A stretch of 64,000 nucleotides of DNA from Vreelandella rituensis (GCF_003336665.1 NZ_QPIJ01000004.1:1-64000); one strand, 5' to 3'; positions 18,919 to 27,821 are shown, numbered from the stretch's first letter. Made by a program: numbers and translations. The notes: generated by a model not told the origin, from the sequence alone.

Positions 18919-20646
18919 TCAGTGGATCACTTGCGTCTTTTCGCCTTGCTTTTCGAGCACCTGCTGGTACAGCCTGTTATAAGGCTCGATCGACTGCCGC
19001 CAGTGATAGCGGCCCATCATGGCGGCGCCGCGCATGGCATTGAACAGCTCGGTCGACTTGAAAACGGTGAAGGCTCGCTGAATGGATTTCATGTAACTGC
19101 TGAACTCCATGTCATTGAACAAGAAGCCGGTCACGCCATCCTCGATGGTGTCGGCCAGGCCGCCGGTACGGTAGGCGATGGGTAATGAACCGAAACGTTG
19201 GGCATACATCTGGCTCAGACCGCATGGTTCGAACCGTGAAGGCATCAGCAGAAAGTCACTGCCGGCAAAGAGGCAGCGGGCTTGATACTCATCGAAACCG
19301 ATATAGGCGGCGATGGCGCCCGGAAAACGTGCTGCCAGCTTGCGTAGTGCCTCTTCCACGTGGTGCTCGCCAGAGCCCATGAAAATGATCTGGCCACCCG
19401 CATGAACGATGGTCTTGGCCGCCTCTATGGTCAGGTCCAGCCCCTTTTGATGTACCAGGCGAGACACCACGGCAAACAAGGGGCCTTGCCCAGCCGCCAG
19501 GCCGAAGTGGCGTCTTGCGTAATCGGCGTTGACGCGCTTGCCTCGCCAGTCGTTGTAGGAGAAAGCCTGGGCAAGGTGGATGTCGGTACGCGGATCCCAG
19601 GAATCGTCAATTCCGTTGGGAATGCCGCACAACTGCTCAGCCTCCGCCTTGCAGCGCAGTAGACCATCCAGCCCGCAGCCGAAGTCAGGTGTGGTGATCT
19701 CCTGGGCGTAGGTCGCGCTGACGGTGGTGACGTGCGACGCATAGACGATCCCGGCTTTCATGAAAGAAAGGTTGCCGTAAAACTCGACCCCTTCGATATG
19801 AAACGCCTCTTCGGGAATGCCCAGCATTTCGCAACGCGAGGCATCGAATAGGCCTTGATAGGCGAGGTTGTGGATGGTGAATACGCTGGGCACCGACGCT
19901 CCCTGCCAGTGCAGATAGCCCGCCGTCAGGCCGCACTGCCAATCGTTGAGGTGCAACAGTTGCGGCTGCCAGCCCAGGCCGGCATTGCCCAGGGCGATAT
20001 CCGCGGCGGCACGGGACAATCTGGCGAAGCGGATGTCATTGTCATCCCAGCCTTCATCCTGTCCATCGCCATAGCCGCTCGAACCCCTACCGTAGGGCGT
20101 GCCTTCACGTTGATAAAGCTCGGGACACAACAGCACATAGATGATCAGGCCGTCGTCACAGGTGATTTTTCCGATATCGCAGGCCGGTAGACCCGCAAAT
20201 GCGGCCAGATGACCCACCGGTTCGATCTGATGTTCGGATTCAATCATTTCTCGGTAAGCGGGAATCAACACTCTTACGTCATGATGCGTTGCGAGCGCTC
20301 TAGGTAGTGCCGAGGAGACATCGCCCAGTCCCCCGACCTTGACGAAATCGGCAATCTCGGACGTGACAAAAAGTATCCGTTGGGGAGATTCAAGCGTCTT
20401 TTCAGGCGGTTGTTTAACGTTGCGGTTAACAATGCTCTTGCTGTGCTTTCGAGTACCGTGCTCTTGATAACCATGCTTTAGAGCTTCGCGAACAGGCCCC
20501 TCACTAGTAAGAGGGGCAATAGCAACCGGGGAAGTAGCAATAGGGGCATCAATGGCACTTGAGTCAATTTGTACGACATCATCCGAGATGCTTGGGTTTA
20601 GATTACGTTTAGTGGTGGTAATGTCATGCAAAGCCACATTGCCCAT
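18919..20646 (-). CDS. glgA: Glycogen synthase GlgA with long N-terminal extension
   Basis: A 575-residue GT5 glycosyltransferase that elongates alpha-1,4-glucan from a sugar nucleotide. The substrate-binding lysine of KVGGLGDV falls at about residue 103, against about 15 in E. coli GlgA. The first 85-90 residues are therefore an extra low-complexity stretch rich in Ile, Ser, Lys and Pro. The C-terminal half has LVHQKGLDL and MPSRFEPCGLSQMYAQR. I chose the ATG at 20646 because GGGAGGT lies just before it; the ATG at 20670 precedes that site. It is the first gene of the nine-gene operon. No glgC lies in the window, so its donor supply is unclear. Confidence 0.92.
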   Translation of the reverse strand: MGNVALHDITTTKRNLNPSISDDVVQIDSSAIDAPIATSPVAIAPLTSEGPVREALKHGYQEHGTRKHSKSIVNRNVKQPPEKTLESPQRILFVTSEIADFVKVGGLGDVSSALPRALATHHDVRVLIPAYREMIESEHQIEPVGHLAAFAGLPACDIGKITCDDGLIIYVLLCPELYQREGTPYGRGSSGYGDGQDEGWDDNDIRFARLSRAAADIALGNAGLGWQPQLLHLNDWQCGLTAGYLHWQGASVPSVFTIHNLAYQGLFDASRCEMLGIPEEAFHIEGVEFYGNLSFMKAGIVYASHVTTVSATYAQEITTPDFGCGLDGLLRCKAEAEQLCGIPNGIDDSWDPRTDIHLAQAFSYNDWRGKRVNADYARRHFGLAAGQGPLFAVVSRLVHQKGLDLTIEAAKTIVHAGGQIIFMGSGEHHVEEALRKLAARFPGAIAAYIGFDEYQARCLFAGSDFLLMPSRFEPCGLSQMYAQRFGSLPIAYRTGGLADTIEDGVTGFLFNDMEFSSYMKSIQRAFTVFKSTELFNAMRGAAMMGRYHWRQSIEPYNRLYQQVLEKQGEKTQVIH

Positions 20647-20675
20647 GTTTGACCTCCCTGGAGTTATCATGGTCG

Positions 20676-20708
20676 ACGATGCCTATTAGTTAGTAGGCTA
20701 GGCATCGT
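20676..20708 (-). promoter_or_regulatory. Hairpin in the glgA leader
   Basis: A perfect ten-base-pair inverted repeat (ACGATGCCTA with TAGGCATCGT) and a 13-base spacer lie 30-62 bases before the glgA start, just above its ribosome site. Placed there it would be part of the messenger leader of the whole operon. It could control translation or stability, or be a protein-binding dyad. Confidence 0.45.
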
Positions 20709-20969
20709 TTAATGCTGATTTCACTATGCATCCTGCGTTTGGCAATCCTGCCATAGGCTCTGCGTCGAAAAGCGCTAGTACACAGGTATAGTCGAATAAT
20801 CATAGGTTGGCTAAGCAGGGGGCACTATAATTTAGATTAATTAAAAGGCTGTAAAGAAAGATAAATAAAGAGATGCAGGGAGAAGGGGTGTTGGAACTTC
20901 CTGTTTTGGCTATTTATTAATTGTTTCATTGTTGTATTTTAAGGAAGTTATTTATTTTTCTGTATAGCT
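20709..20969 (-). promoter_or_regulatory. AT-rich upstream region of the glgA operon
   Basis: No gene is seen here. The base composition is far lower in GC than the neighbours, with long A/T runs from about 20830. On the minus strand the heptamer CTATACC (20785-20791) resembles the -10 element favoured by sigma-S, which would suit a stress-induced trehalose operon. No good -35 accompanies it. An alternative -10-like TATAGT lies at about 20824-20829. Confidence 0.25.
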
Positions 20970-21015
20970 AAACTTTTTGGTTAGTTAAAAATCATTATTT
21001 TTAACTAAAAAGTTT
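20970..21015. other. AT-rich hairpin
   Basis: AAACTTTTT (20970) and AGTTAAAAA (20983) pair with TTTTTAACT and AAAAAGTTT (20998-21015). The stem has eighteen base pairs with a four-base bulge and a six-base loop. It lies between the glgA promoter region and the pseudogene and could insulate the two. Confidence 0.4.
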
Positions 21016-21035
21016 GAGGTTTTTGATAGAGGGGT

Positions 21036-21065
21036 ATTCAAGGAAGAGTAATTCAAGGAAGAGTT
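21036..21065. repeat. 15-bp tandem duplication
   Basis: Two adjacent copies of ATTCAAGGAAGAGT(A/T), identical at 14 of 15 bases, lie in non-coding DNA downstream of the pseudogene. Confidence 0.8.
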
Positions 21066-21073
21066 TTGGTGCC

Positions 21074-21107
21074 CGCATCGTGGGTCACAACGGTGCCTCA
21101 CGATGCG
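21074..21107. other. Strong GC-rich hairpin
   Basis: CGCATCGTG pairs perfectly with CACGATGCG. The stem continues inward with one mismatch to a small AACG loop, giving about fourteen pairs in all. It lies past the 3' end of the pseudogene but no T-run follows in either direction, so terminator activity is doubtful. Confidence 0.4.
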
Positions 21108-21162
21108 ATGCTGTGCTATTTCAATTGGGTGATCTCAAGTGCGCTACTTCAGTTTCGCCACT

Positions 21163-21430
21163 TCAGCTACTTAATTCGGTTACGAGTGCCTCGGCGAAGG
21201 TTTACGTGGTACCGCTGCCTCCCATATCCGCGGTGACCATGTCGCGCCGCGTTTCCAGCACGGTACGAATGGCCGCCCGGATGGCGCTGCCTTTTTCCAC
21301 CATGCCCAGGTGGTCGAGCATGTCGGCTGCCGCGAGCAACAAGGCGCAGGGGTTGGCCATGTTCTTGCCGGCAATATCGGGTGCCGAGCTGTGTACCGCT
21401 TCGAAGATTGGCGATTTCCCGGGCGACGTC
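21163..21430 (-). pseudogene. 3' remnant of an isocitrate/isopropylmalate dehydrogenase-family gene
   Basis: Read on the minus strand in one frame, this stretch gives SPIFEAVHSSAPDIAGKNMA, then NPCALLLAAADMLDHLGMVE and TADMGGSGTT. This is the C-terminal signature of the NAD-dependent isocitrate/isopropylmalate/tartrate dehydrogenase family. An in-frame TAA follows GTT, and the same frame continues TFAEALVTELSS to a TGA at 21163. The true end therefore seems to have been cut short by a nonsense change. Homology stops upstream near 21430 and the N-terminal three quarters of the gene are missing. No start codon or ribosome site fits. I regard it as the decayed tail of a lost gene. Confidence 0.8.
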
Positions 21431-21488
21431 CAGTCCAGCCCAGCCCATGGTAACGAAAGACACCGTCAGCTCACATTCTGCATAGGGC

Positions 21489-21533
21489 TTAACATGTGTC
21501 GTCTTAACATGCGTCAATCTGACATGTGACGAC
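21489..21533. repeat. Three 15-bp degenerate tandem repeats
   Basis: TTAACATGTGTCGTC, TTAACATGCGTCAAT and CTGACATGTGACGAC lie head to tail about 80 bases before nfeD. They may hold a repeated ACATGTG-type site for a regulator or simply be slippage products. Confidence 0.6.
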
Positions 21534-21611
21534 CGAGCACGAGATCTGGGTGGGATGGTGTTCACCTGCTAGGCTGTGCTGTAAGCCTAAGCGTATGCAG
21601 GGAGAGTCATC

Positions 21612-23012
21612 ATGACGTTCAGGACGCATGTTCTCAGGATTTTTTCGATTTCCTTGGGCTTCCTGTTACTGGGTACCATCCTGCTGGCTTGGCAAGCGCT
21701 CGCTCAAACTCAAACAGCTGAGCGCCAGGCGCTACTTTTGACGGTGGAAGGGGCAATCGGCCCCGCGACCAAGGATTATTTCGAGCGTGGCTTGCGAACT
21801 GCCCGGGAACGGGGCAGTGAGGTGATGATCGTGCAGCTCGATACCCCCGGCGGCTTGGTGGAAACTACCCGGGACATGATTCGGGAAATGCTGGGGTCGG
21901 ATATTCCAGTGGTGATGTATGTCTCGCCCAGCGGGGCAAGAGCGGCCAGTGCCGGGACTTACCTGCTTTATGGCAGCCATGTGGCAGCGATGGCGCCCGC
22001 GACCCACCTGGGTTCCGCCACGCCGATTCAGATGGGTGGGGGCCTTCCCGGCATGAGCGAGCGGCCCGATGAGGGTGACCTTGAGGATGATGCCACGGGC
22101 GATGAGGATACCCCGACCGATACACCCCGCCGAGGCGGTGACGCCATGGAACGTAAGGTGCTGGAAGATGCCGTCAGCTTCATTCGCAGCCTGGCCGAGC
22201 GCCACGGACGTAATGCCGACTGGGCGGAGCAAGCCGTGCGCGAAGCCGTCAACCTGACCGCAAGCGAAGCGCTGGAACAAGAGGTGATCGATGTGGTGGC
22301 AAACGACTTGTCGGAGCTACTGGCGAAAATTGACGGTCGTGAAGTGGTCATGCATGACGGTGAGCGTATTCTGCAAACCGCGGGTCTTGCGATTGATCGT
22401 TTCGACCCGGATTGGCGTACCCAATTGCTGGCGATTATCACCAACCCCAACATCGCCTATTTTCTGATGATTATTGGGTTTTATGGGTTGCTCTTCGAGC
22501 TTTCCAGCCCCGGCAGCCTGTTTCCCGGCACCATCGGTATCATCTGTCTGCTATTAGCGTTGTTTGCTTTTCAAGTGTTGCCTATCAACTACGCGGGGCT
22601 AGCACTGATAGTGGTCGGGCTGGGATTGATCGTGGGTGAAGCCCTGATGCCTAGCTTCGGTATTTTGGGCGTTGGAGGCATTGCGGCCTTCGTGTTCGGC
22701 TCCATCATATTGATGGATGCTGAAAATTTACGTGTCTCGTTGCCCATGATCGCTGGGGTGGCGTTGCTGGCCGCAGCGGTGATGCTGTGGACGGCAACAC
22801 GCTTCATCGGGCTCAAGCGACAACCGGCGCATACCGGCCAGGAACAGTTGGTCGGCCATGAGGCGGTAGTGCTGAAGGACTTTGAAGAGCATGGCTATGT
22901 ACGCCTGGAAGGCGAGCGCTGGCATGCGCGAAGTCAAACGCCGCTGAGCCAGGGCCAGACAGTTAAAGTGGTTCGCGTCGAGGGCTTGACGCTGCATGTC
23001 GAGCCGGCGTGA
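21612..23012 (+). CDS. nfeD: Long-form NfeD membrane serine protease homologue
   Basis: A 466-residue membrane protein. A signal peptide or first membrane segment lies at about residues 8-32. A ClpP-class protease domain follows, with catalytic Ser113 in [10 protein letters not shown] and a probable lysine at 182 in MERKVLEDA. Four or five membrane segments lie at about residues 280-400 and an NfeD C-terminal OB-fold domain at about 410-466. A very acidic insert (about residues 150-170) lies between the serine and the lysine. NfeD proteases usually pair with stomatin-like proteins, and here the slipin gene follows at 62 bases. The pair probably acts in membrane quality control. The ribosome site is AGGGAGA. 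Confidence 0.9.
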   Translation: MTFRTHVLRIFSISLGFLLLGTILLAWQALAQTQTAERQALLLTVEGAIGPATKDYFERGLRTARERGSEVMIVQLDTPGGLVETTRDMIREMLGSDIPVVMYVSPSGARAASAGTYLLYGSHVAAMAPATHLGSATPIQMGGGLPGMSERPDEGDLEDDATGDEDTPTDTPRRGGDAMERKVLEDAVSFIRSLAERHGRNADWAEQAVREAVNLTASEALEQEVIDVVANDLSELLAKIDGREVVMHDGERILQTAGLAIDRFDPDWRTQLLAIITNPNIAYFLMIIGFYGLLFELSSPGSLFPGTIGIICLLLALFAFQVLPINYAGLALIVVGLGLIVGEALMPSFGILGVGGIAAFVFGSIILMDAENLRVSLPMIAGVALLAAAVMLWTATRFIGLKRQPAHTGQEQLVGHEAVVLKDFEEHGYVRLEGERWHARSQTPLSQGQTVKVVRVEGLTLHVEPA

Positions 23013-23073
23013 AACAAGCGAGCAGATGTTCTTCAAGCAAGCAGGAAGCAGTCAATCAGCGAGGAGCCAAGAC

Positions 23074-23853
23074 ATGATCATTTCCTATCTAGTACCGGTC
23101 GTTCTGCTGTTGATGCTGATAGCGGCCTCGATTCGTATCTTGCCCGAGTACAAACGCGGGGTGGTGTTCTTCCTGGGTCGCTTTCAGACGGTCAAGGGGC
23201 CGGGGCTGTTCTTTATCGTGCCGGGCATTCAGAAAGTGGATGTGGTGGATCTGCGCACCGTTACCATGGACGTGCCTGAACAGGATGTGATTTCCAAGGA
23301 TAACGTCACGGTAAAGGTCAATGCGGTGCTGTATTTTCGCGTGGTCGACCCGGAAAAGGCGATTATTCAGGTGGAAAATTTCACCGTGGCCACCAGCCAA
23401 CTGGCCCAGACCACGCTGCGCTCGGTTCTGGGTAAGCATGACCTGGACGAAATGCTGTCCGAGCGGGATAAGCTCAACGATGACATTCAAGAGATTCTCG
23501 ACATTCAGACGGAAGCCTGGGGCATCAAGGTCGCCAACGTGGAGATCAAGCACGTCGACCTGGATGAGAGCATGATCCGGGCGATTGCCCGCCAGGCTGA
23601 AGCCGAGCGTGAGCGGCGTGCCAAGGTGATTCATGCCGAAGGTGAGCTTCAGGCATCAAAGAAACTGGTCGAGGCGGCCAATGTGATGTCGGAAAACTCT
23701 GCTGCCTTGCAACTGCGTTACCTCCAGACCATGAGCGACATGAGTACACGTAATTCCTCGACGATCTTTTTCCCGTTGCCCATGGATGTCATGGAGGTAT
23801 TCAGAGACATGAAACAGCACGCTGACGCCCGCAAGACGACACCGGAACAATGA
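23074..23853 (+). CDS. Slipin (stomatin/SPFH family protein)
   Basis: A 259-residue protein with one N-terminal membrane segment ([18 protein letters not shown]) followed by an SPFH domain ([20 protein letters not shown], with the slipin signature [14 protein letters not shown]). A coiled C-terminal part is rich in Ala and Glu ([21 protein letters not shown]). The start at 23074 follows a GAGGAG ribosome site; the longer open frame from 22996 overlaps nfeD and lacks one. Slipins assemble into membrane microdomain rings and are substrates or partners of NfeD. The next gene overlaps its stop by four bases. Confidence 0.92.
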   Translation: MIISYLVPVVLLLMLIAASIRILPEYKRGVVFFLGRFQTVKGPGLFFIVPGIQKVDVVDLRTVTMDVPEQDVISKDNVTVKVNAVLYFRVVDPEKAIIQVENFTVATSQLAQTTLRSVLGKHDLDEMLSERDKLNDDIQEILDIQTEAWGIKVANVEIKHVDLDESMIRAIARQAEAERERRAKVIHAEGELQASKKLVEAANVMSENSAALQLRYLQTMSDMSTRNSSTIFFPLPMDVMEVFRDMKQHADARKTTPEQ

Positions 23854-24788
23854 GCCAGGCGCTTTCGCGCCGCCAGCAAGGGTGGTTGATGACCGCCGGC
23901 GGTGCGCTGATAATTTCCCCTGATGCACTATTGATCAAGCTGATCGCCCTGCCGGACCAGGATATCCTGCTGTGGCGAGGGTTGCTCACAGCCCTGGGGT
24001 TCTCCTTGATTGTCTATGCCCGGCATCGGGCGGGGTTTTTTGACGCTTATCGGCGTTGCGGCATGACCGGGATCGGCGTGGCCGTGCTTTTCAGTTTCTC
24101 GACTTTCGGTTTCGTGCTGGGAAACCAGTACACCAAGGGCGGCAATGTACTGATTATTCTGGCCAGTGCGCCGTTGATAGCCGCGGTACTTTCCCGAATG
24201 TTTCTAAAGGAACATCTGCCTCGGCGAACCTGGGTGGCTATCTTCTTGTGTCTATTGGGAACCTCCTTGATCGTACTCGACGATGCCGGAGCCGGTTCCT
24301 GGATAGGCAATGGTTTTGCTTTGTTGGCAGCGACTGCTTTGGCCGCCAATTTCACCTTATGCCGTACTCGCCCGGGTGTCGATATGAGCCCGATGCTGAC
24401 CCTGGCAGGGCTGATCGTGGCATTGGTGGCGTTCGTTATCAGTGGTTTCGGAGCATCGCTGACGGTGCCTTCTCCCGAGAGCATGGTGTGGCTGGTGGTG
24501 CTGTGTCTGGCACTTTTACCGCTAGGGTTCACCTTGATCCAGCGTGGCCCGTTATACCTGCCCGCCGCCGAAGTCGGGCTTCTGATGCTGATGGAAGTGG
24601 TGGTCGGTACGCTGTGGGTATGGTGGATATTGGCCGAACGCCCCTCGGCACTGGCATTTATGGGTGGCGCGATAGTATTGGGTACGCTGTTGGTGAAAGG
24701 GCTGATGGAGCGTCGGCTTGAACGTAGCAGGATAACCGCGCTGAAAAGCCCACAAGAAACGCTAAAGCAAGGACGTGCCGTTTGTTGA
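23850..24788 (+). CDS. EamA/DMT-family transporter
   Basis: A 312-residue inner-membrane protein with about ten hydrophobic segments in two repeated EamA halves. It is typical of drug/metabolite or amino-acid exporters ([36 protein letters not shown]). The ATGA overlap with the slipin stop places it in the same operon, although no functional link to NfeD/slipin is known to me. The substrate is unknown. Confidence 0.85.
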   Translation: MSQALSRRQQGWLMTAGGALIISPDALLIKLIALPDQDILLWRGLLTALGFSLIVYARHRAGFFDAYRRCGMTGIGVAVLFSFSTFGFVLGNQYTKGGNVLIILASAPLIAAVLSRMFLKEHLPRRTWVAIFLCLLGTSLIVLDDAGAGSWIGNGFALLAATALAANFTLCRTRPGVDMSPMLTLAGLIVALVAFVISGFGASLTVPSPESMVWLVVLCLALLPLGFTLIQRGPLYLPAAEVGLLMLMEVVVGTLWVWWILAERPSALAFMGGAIVLGTLLVKGLMERRLERSRITALKSPQETLKQGRAVC

Positions 24789-24791
24789 ACG

Positions 24792-24835
24792 TTGTTTTAT
24801 AGAAATATTGTTTTATCGAAACCTTGTTTTATCGA
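24792..24835. repeat. Three copies of TTGTTTTAT at 16-bp spacing
   Basis: TTGTTTTAT begins at 24792, 24808 and 24824, exactly 16 bases apart; the last two extend to TTGTTTTATCGA. The block follows the stop of the EamA transporter gene. It may be a slippage array. Confidence 0.65.
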
Positions 24836-24871
24836 CTTGGCCACGCTTGGGATGAACTCAACGGCGATTAC

Positions 24872-25261
24872 TGCTAGAATCCGCCTTCATCTTGTCGAGA
24901 TAAATAGACTAAAGTCTCATTATCTCGGCGTGGTATTCCACCTCCGTTCAACGATTGGACCCTTTGATGATCGCCTCTAGTCCACCCTAGCGCTAAGCCC
25001 CCCTCGCGTGCCTTGCACGTTCCGATGACGGAGTTCCCTTGCGTAATTCCTTGCTCATCGATACTCCCTAGTCGCTTAACCATGTAGCAGCTTAACCATG
25101 TAATGACGTATGGATTCACTCCGTATCGTTGACTGCATTTCAGTAGCGCCAAGGACTTGGCTCGGCCTCGTCAATACTCTTCGCCTTCTTCAGAGGGCCT
25201 CGATGCGCCTGCTGTTTGCTGCGTATGAATTTCGGCGCCCCACAACCCAACGGAACCGCAA
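24872..25261 (+). promoter_or_regulatory. Promoter and long leader of sulP
   Basis: No gene is seen in the 473 bases between the transporter and sulP. An extended -10 (TGC-TAGAAT, 24872-24880) is the best promoter candidate. It would give a leader of about 370 bases. The leader starts with a hairpin (24896-24927) and holds a direct repeat of TTAACCATGTA at 25075 and 25091. No known riboswitch is recognised. Confidence 0.35.
24896..24927 (+). promoter_or_regulatory. Hairpin at the start of the sulP leader
   Basis: CGAGATAA pairs perfectly with TTATCTCG, and inside it AGACT pairs with AGTCT around a minimal loop. The structure starts about 16 bases after the extended -10. It could protect the messenger 5' end or be a dyad for a regulator. 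Confidence 0.45.
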
Positions 25262-26752
25262 ATGATCCAATCCTTCAAGCAATCCTGGCTATCGAATCTC
25301 AAGGGCGACACGCTCTCGGGCATCGTCGTGGCGCTGGCGTTGATTCCCGAAGCCATTGCCTTCTCCATCATTGCGGGTGTCGACCCCAAGGTGGGTCTTT
25401 ACGCCTCTTTCGCCATCTGTGTGATCATCTCTTTCACCGGCGGACGTTCCGGGATGATTTCCGCGGCCACCGGCGCGATGGCGCTTCTGATGATCACCCT
25501 GGTCAAGGAACACGGCCTGGAATACCTGCTGGCGGCGACCCTGCTTACCGGGGTGCTCCAGATTATCGCCGGCTACCTGAAACTGGCCGATCTGATGCGT
25601 TTCGTCTCGCGCTCGGTGGTCACGGGCTTCGTCAATGCCTTGGCGATCCTGATTTTCATGGCGCAGCTGCCGGAGCTGACTAACGTGACCTGGCATGTGT
25701 ATGCCATGACACTGGCCGGCCTGGGCATTATCTATCTGTTCCCCTATGTACCGGTGCTCGGCAAAGCCATTCCCTCGCCGCTGGTATGCATCGTGGTACT
25801 GACTGCCGTCTACATGCTGACCGGCATGGATATTCGCAGCGTCGGTGACATGGGCGAGTTGCCGGACAGCCTGCCGATCTTCCTGTGGCCGGACGTACCG
25901 CTTAACCTGGAAACCCTGATGATCATCCTGCCGACGGCTCTGATGCTCACCGTGGTGGGTCTGCTTGAATCGATGATGACGGCGACGATCGTCGACGACC
26001 TGACCGATACCAAAAGTGACAAGAATCGCGAGTGCAAGGGCCAAGGCATCGCCAACATCGGTTCCGGCTTGATAGGCGGCATGGCGGGTTGCGCGATGAT
26101 CGGCCAGTCGGTGATCAACATCAAGTCAGGCGGTCGCCGCCGCTTGTCGACGCTGATCGCCGGGGTCGCGTTGCTGCTGATGGTGGTGTTCCTCGCTGAC
26201 TGGGTCTCCCAGATCCCCATGGCCGCCTTGGTCGCGGTGATGATCATGGTGGCCATCGGTACCTTTAGCTGGGAGTCGATCCGCGACCTGAAAAAACATC
26301 CCATGAGCACCAATATGGTGATGGTGGCGACGGTGGTCGTGGTGGTGTTCACCCATAACCTGGCGTTCGGCGTCTTTGTCGGTGTGCTGCTTGCCGCCAT
26401 GAACTTTGCCAACAAGGTCGGCAATATCCTGTATATCGATTCCAAGGCAACCGATGAAGGCCGTGCCCGAGAATATCAGGTAGTGGGCCAGGTATTCTTT
26501 GCTTCCTCCGAGCATTTCGGTGGCGCTTTCGACTTCAAGGAAAGCCTCGACAAGGTCACCATCAATCTGTCACGTGCGCATTTCTGGGATATTACCGCCG
26601 TTCAGACGCTGGACCGGGTGGTGATCAAGTTCCGGCGTGAGGGTACCGAAGTCGAGCTGGTCGGCCTGAACGAAGCCAGCGCCACCATCGTCGACCGTTA
26701 CGCGGTACATGATGACCCCGAAGCGGTGGAAAAACTCATGGGCGGCCACTAA
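25262..26752 (+). CDS. SulP-family anion transporter with STAS domain
   Basis: A 496-residue inner-membrane protein with about twelve membrane segments and a SLC26/SulP core ([41 protein letters not shown]). A C-terminal STAS domain spans about residues 400-490 ([20 protein letters not shown]). SulP members carry sulfate, bicarbonate or dicarboxylates, and the substrate cannot be read from sequence. A universal stress protein gene starts 26 bases after the stop, an association seen in other proteobacteria, so the two are probably co-transcribed. The ribosome site is weak (ACGGAA). Confidence 0.9.
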   Translation: MIQSFKQSWLSNLKGDTLSGIVVALALIPEAIAFSIIAGVDPKVGLYASFAICVIISFTGGRSGMISAATGAMALLMITLVKEHGLEYLLAATLLTGVLQIIAGYLKLADLMRFVSRSVVTGFVNALAILIFMAQLPELTNVTWHVYAMTLAGLGIIYLFPYVPVLGKAIPSPLVCIVVLTAVYMLTGMDIRSVGDMGELPDSLPIFLWPDVPLNLETLMIILPTALMLTVVGLLESMMTATIVDDLTDTKSDKNRECKGQGIANIGSGLIGGMAGCAMIGQSVINIKSGGRRRLSTLIAGVALLLMVVFLADWVSQIPMAALVAVMIMVAIGTFSWESIRDLKKHPMSTNMVMVATVVVVVFTHNLAFGVFVGVLLAAMNFANKVGNILYIDSKATDEGRAREYQVVGQVFFASSEHFGGAFDFKESLDKVTINLSRAHFWDITAVQTLDRVVIKFRREGTEVELVGLNEASATIVDRYAVHDDPEAVEKLMGGH

Positions 26753-26778
26753 ATGCTTGAATCAATGAGGAGTGCAAG

Positions 26779-27636
26779 ATGACCGAACAGGTAATGGCCG
26801 CGATTGACGGCTCTCAGTTTTCAGAAGGGGTCTGCGATTACGCTGTCTGGGCAAGTCAGGCGCTGGAGACCCCTCTGACGTTTCTGCACGTGGTGGATAA
26901 CCACTCGCAAACCACGCCGCAACATAATCTCTCGGGGAACCTGAAGCTGGGCGCACGAGAAAAACTGCTGAAAGAGCTTTCCGACCTGGACGAGCAACGC
27001 GCCAAGGTGACCCGCGAGCAGGGCCGGTTGATGCTGGAAGCGGCCCAAGCCAGGGCTGTGAAAGGTGGTGTGACCACGTCAACCACGCGTCAGCGTAACG
27101 GCACCCTGGTGGAAACCCTGGTCGAACTGGAGGATGAGGTTCGCCTGCTGGTGGTGGGCAAGCGTGGTGAAACCGGGCATCAAACCAGTGGCCATCTGGG
27201 CTCCAACCTGGAGCGGGTGGTGCGCGAAATGCACCGCCCCATTCTGATGGTGCCGCAGACTTTCAAGCGTCCTGAGACGGTAATGATGGCCTTCGACGGC
27301 AGCAAGACGGCACGCAAGGGCATAGAGATGCTGGCGCGTAGTCCGCTATTTCAGGGCATCGCCTGCCACGTAGTGATCGTGGGGGCGAATACCGCCGAAC
27401 ACAATTCCCAGCTGGAATGGGCGTTAGATATCTTGCGCAATGCCGGCCATGAAGCACAGGGGGTGATTCGTGCCGGCGAGGTTGAAGAGACCCTGAGCCA
27501 CTATCAGCAAGAGCAAGGCATTGATCTGCTGGTAATGGGTGCTTATGGTCATTCCCGCATACGCCATCTGCTGGTGGGAAGTACCACGACCGCCATGTTA
27601 CGTAGCAGCAAAGTGCCTGTTTTGCTGCTACGTTAA
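26779..27636 (+). CDS. Universal stress protein with two UspA domains (paralogue 1)
   Basis: A 285-residue cytoplasmic protein made of two UspA folds. The first begins VMAAIDGSQFSEGVCDYAVW and holds a GKRGETG...GS loop. The second begins VMMAFDGSKTARKG and ends with GAYGHSRIRHLLVGSTT, a full ATP-binding G-2x-G-9x-GS motif. In the first domain the spacing is ten, so nucleotide binding there may differ. It follows sulP by 26 bases with an AGGAG ribosome site. A close paralogue lies at 29096, on the far side of the cfa gene. Confidence 0.92.
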   Translation: MTEQVMAAIDGSQFSEGVCDYAVWASQALETPLTFLHVVDNHSQTTPQHNLSGNLKLGAREKLLKELSDLDEQRAKVTREQGRLMLEAAQARAVKGGVTTSTTRQRNGTLVETLVELEDEVRLLVVGKRGETGHQTSGHLGSNLERVVREMHRPILMVPQTFKRPETVMMAFDGSKTARKGIEMLARSPLFQGIACHVVIVGANTAEHNSQLEWALDILRNAGHEAQGVIRAGEVEETLSHYQQEQGIDLLVMGAYGHSRIRHLLVGSTTTAMLRSSKVPVLLLR

Positions 27637-27695
27637 TAACGACGGCATTAACCAAAGCCTGAGTTAAAAGCTAAGTCAACAAGCGCTGCATCAAC

Positions 27696-27725
27696 AAAAG
27701 CCGTCCTTTACAGGGCGGTTTTTGT
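27696..27725 (+). terminator. Rho-independent terminator of sulP-usp
   Basis: AAAAGCCGTCC pairs with GGGCGGTTTTT (two G-T pairs) around a TTTACA loop and runs into a T-rich tail. It lies 60 bases after the universal stress protein stop. Confidence 0.8.
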
Positions 27726-27821
27726 TTCTACGACTACCCTGTCTAGTAGCCCATTCAATAACCAACAGTGTCTTTCCCACAAGGTGAACATCAACCGACA
27801 ATCAGCTTAACGAGGTGCCAC

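Noticed and set aside
21167-21565. A 132-residue minus-strand open frame
   Set aside because: It is out of frame with the dehydrogenase-family homology in the same DNA and has no motif of its own. The homology frame shows a pseudogene instead.
24874-25152. A 92-residue minus-strand open frame before sulP
   Set aside because: It has no ribosome site, no family resemblance and crosses the hairpin and repeat of the leader region.
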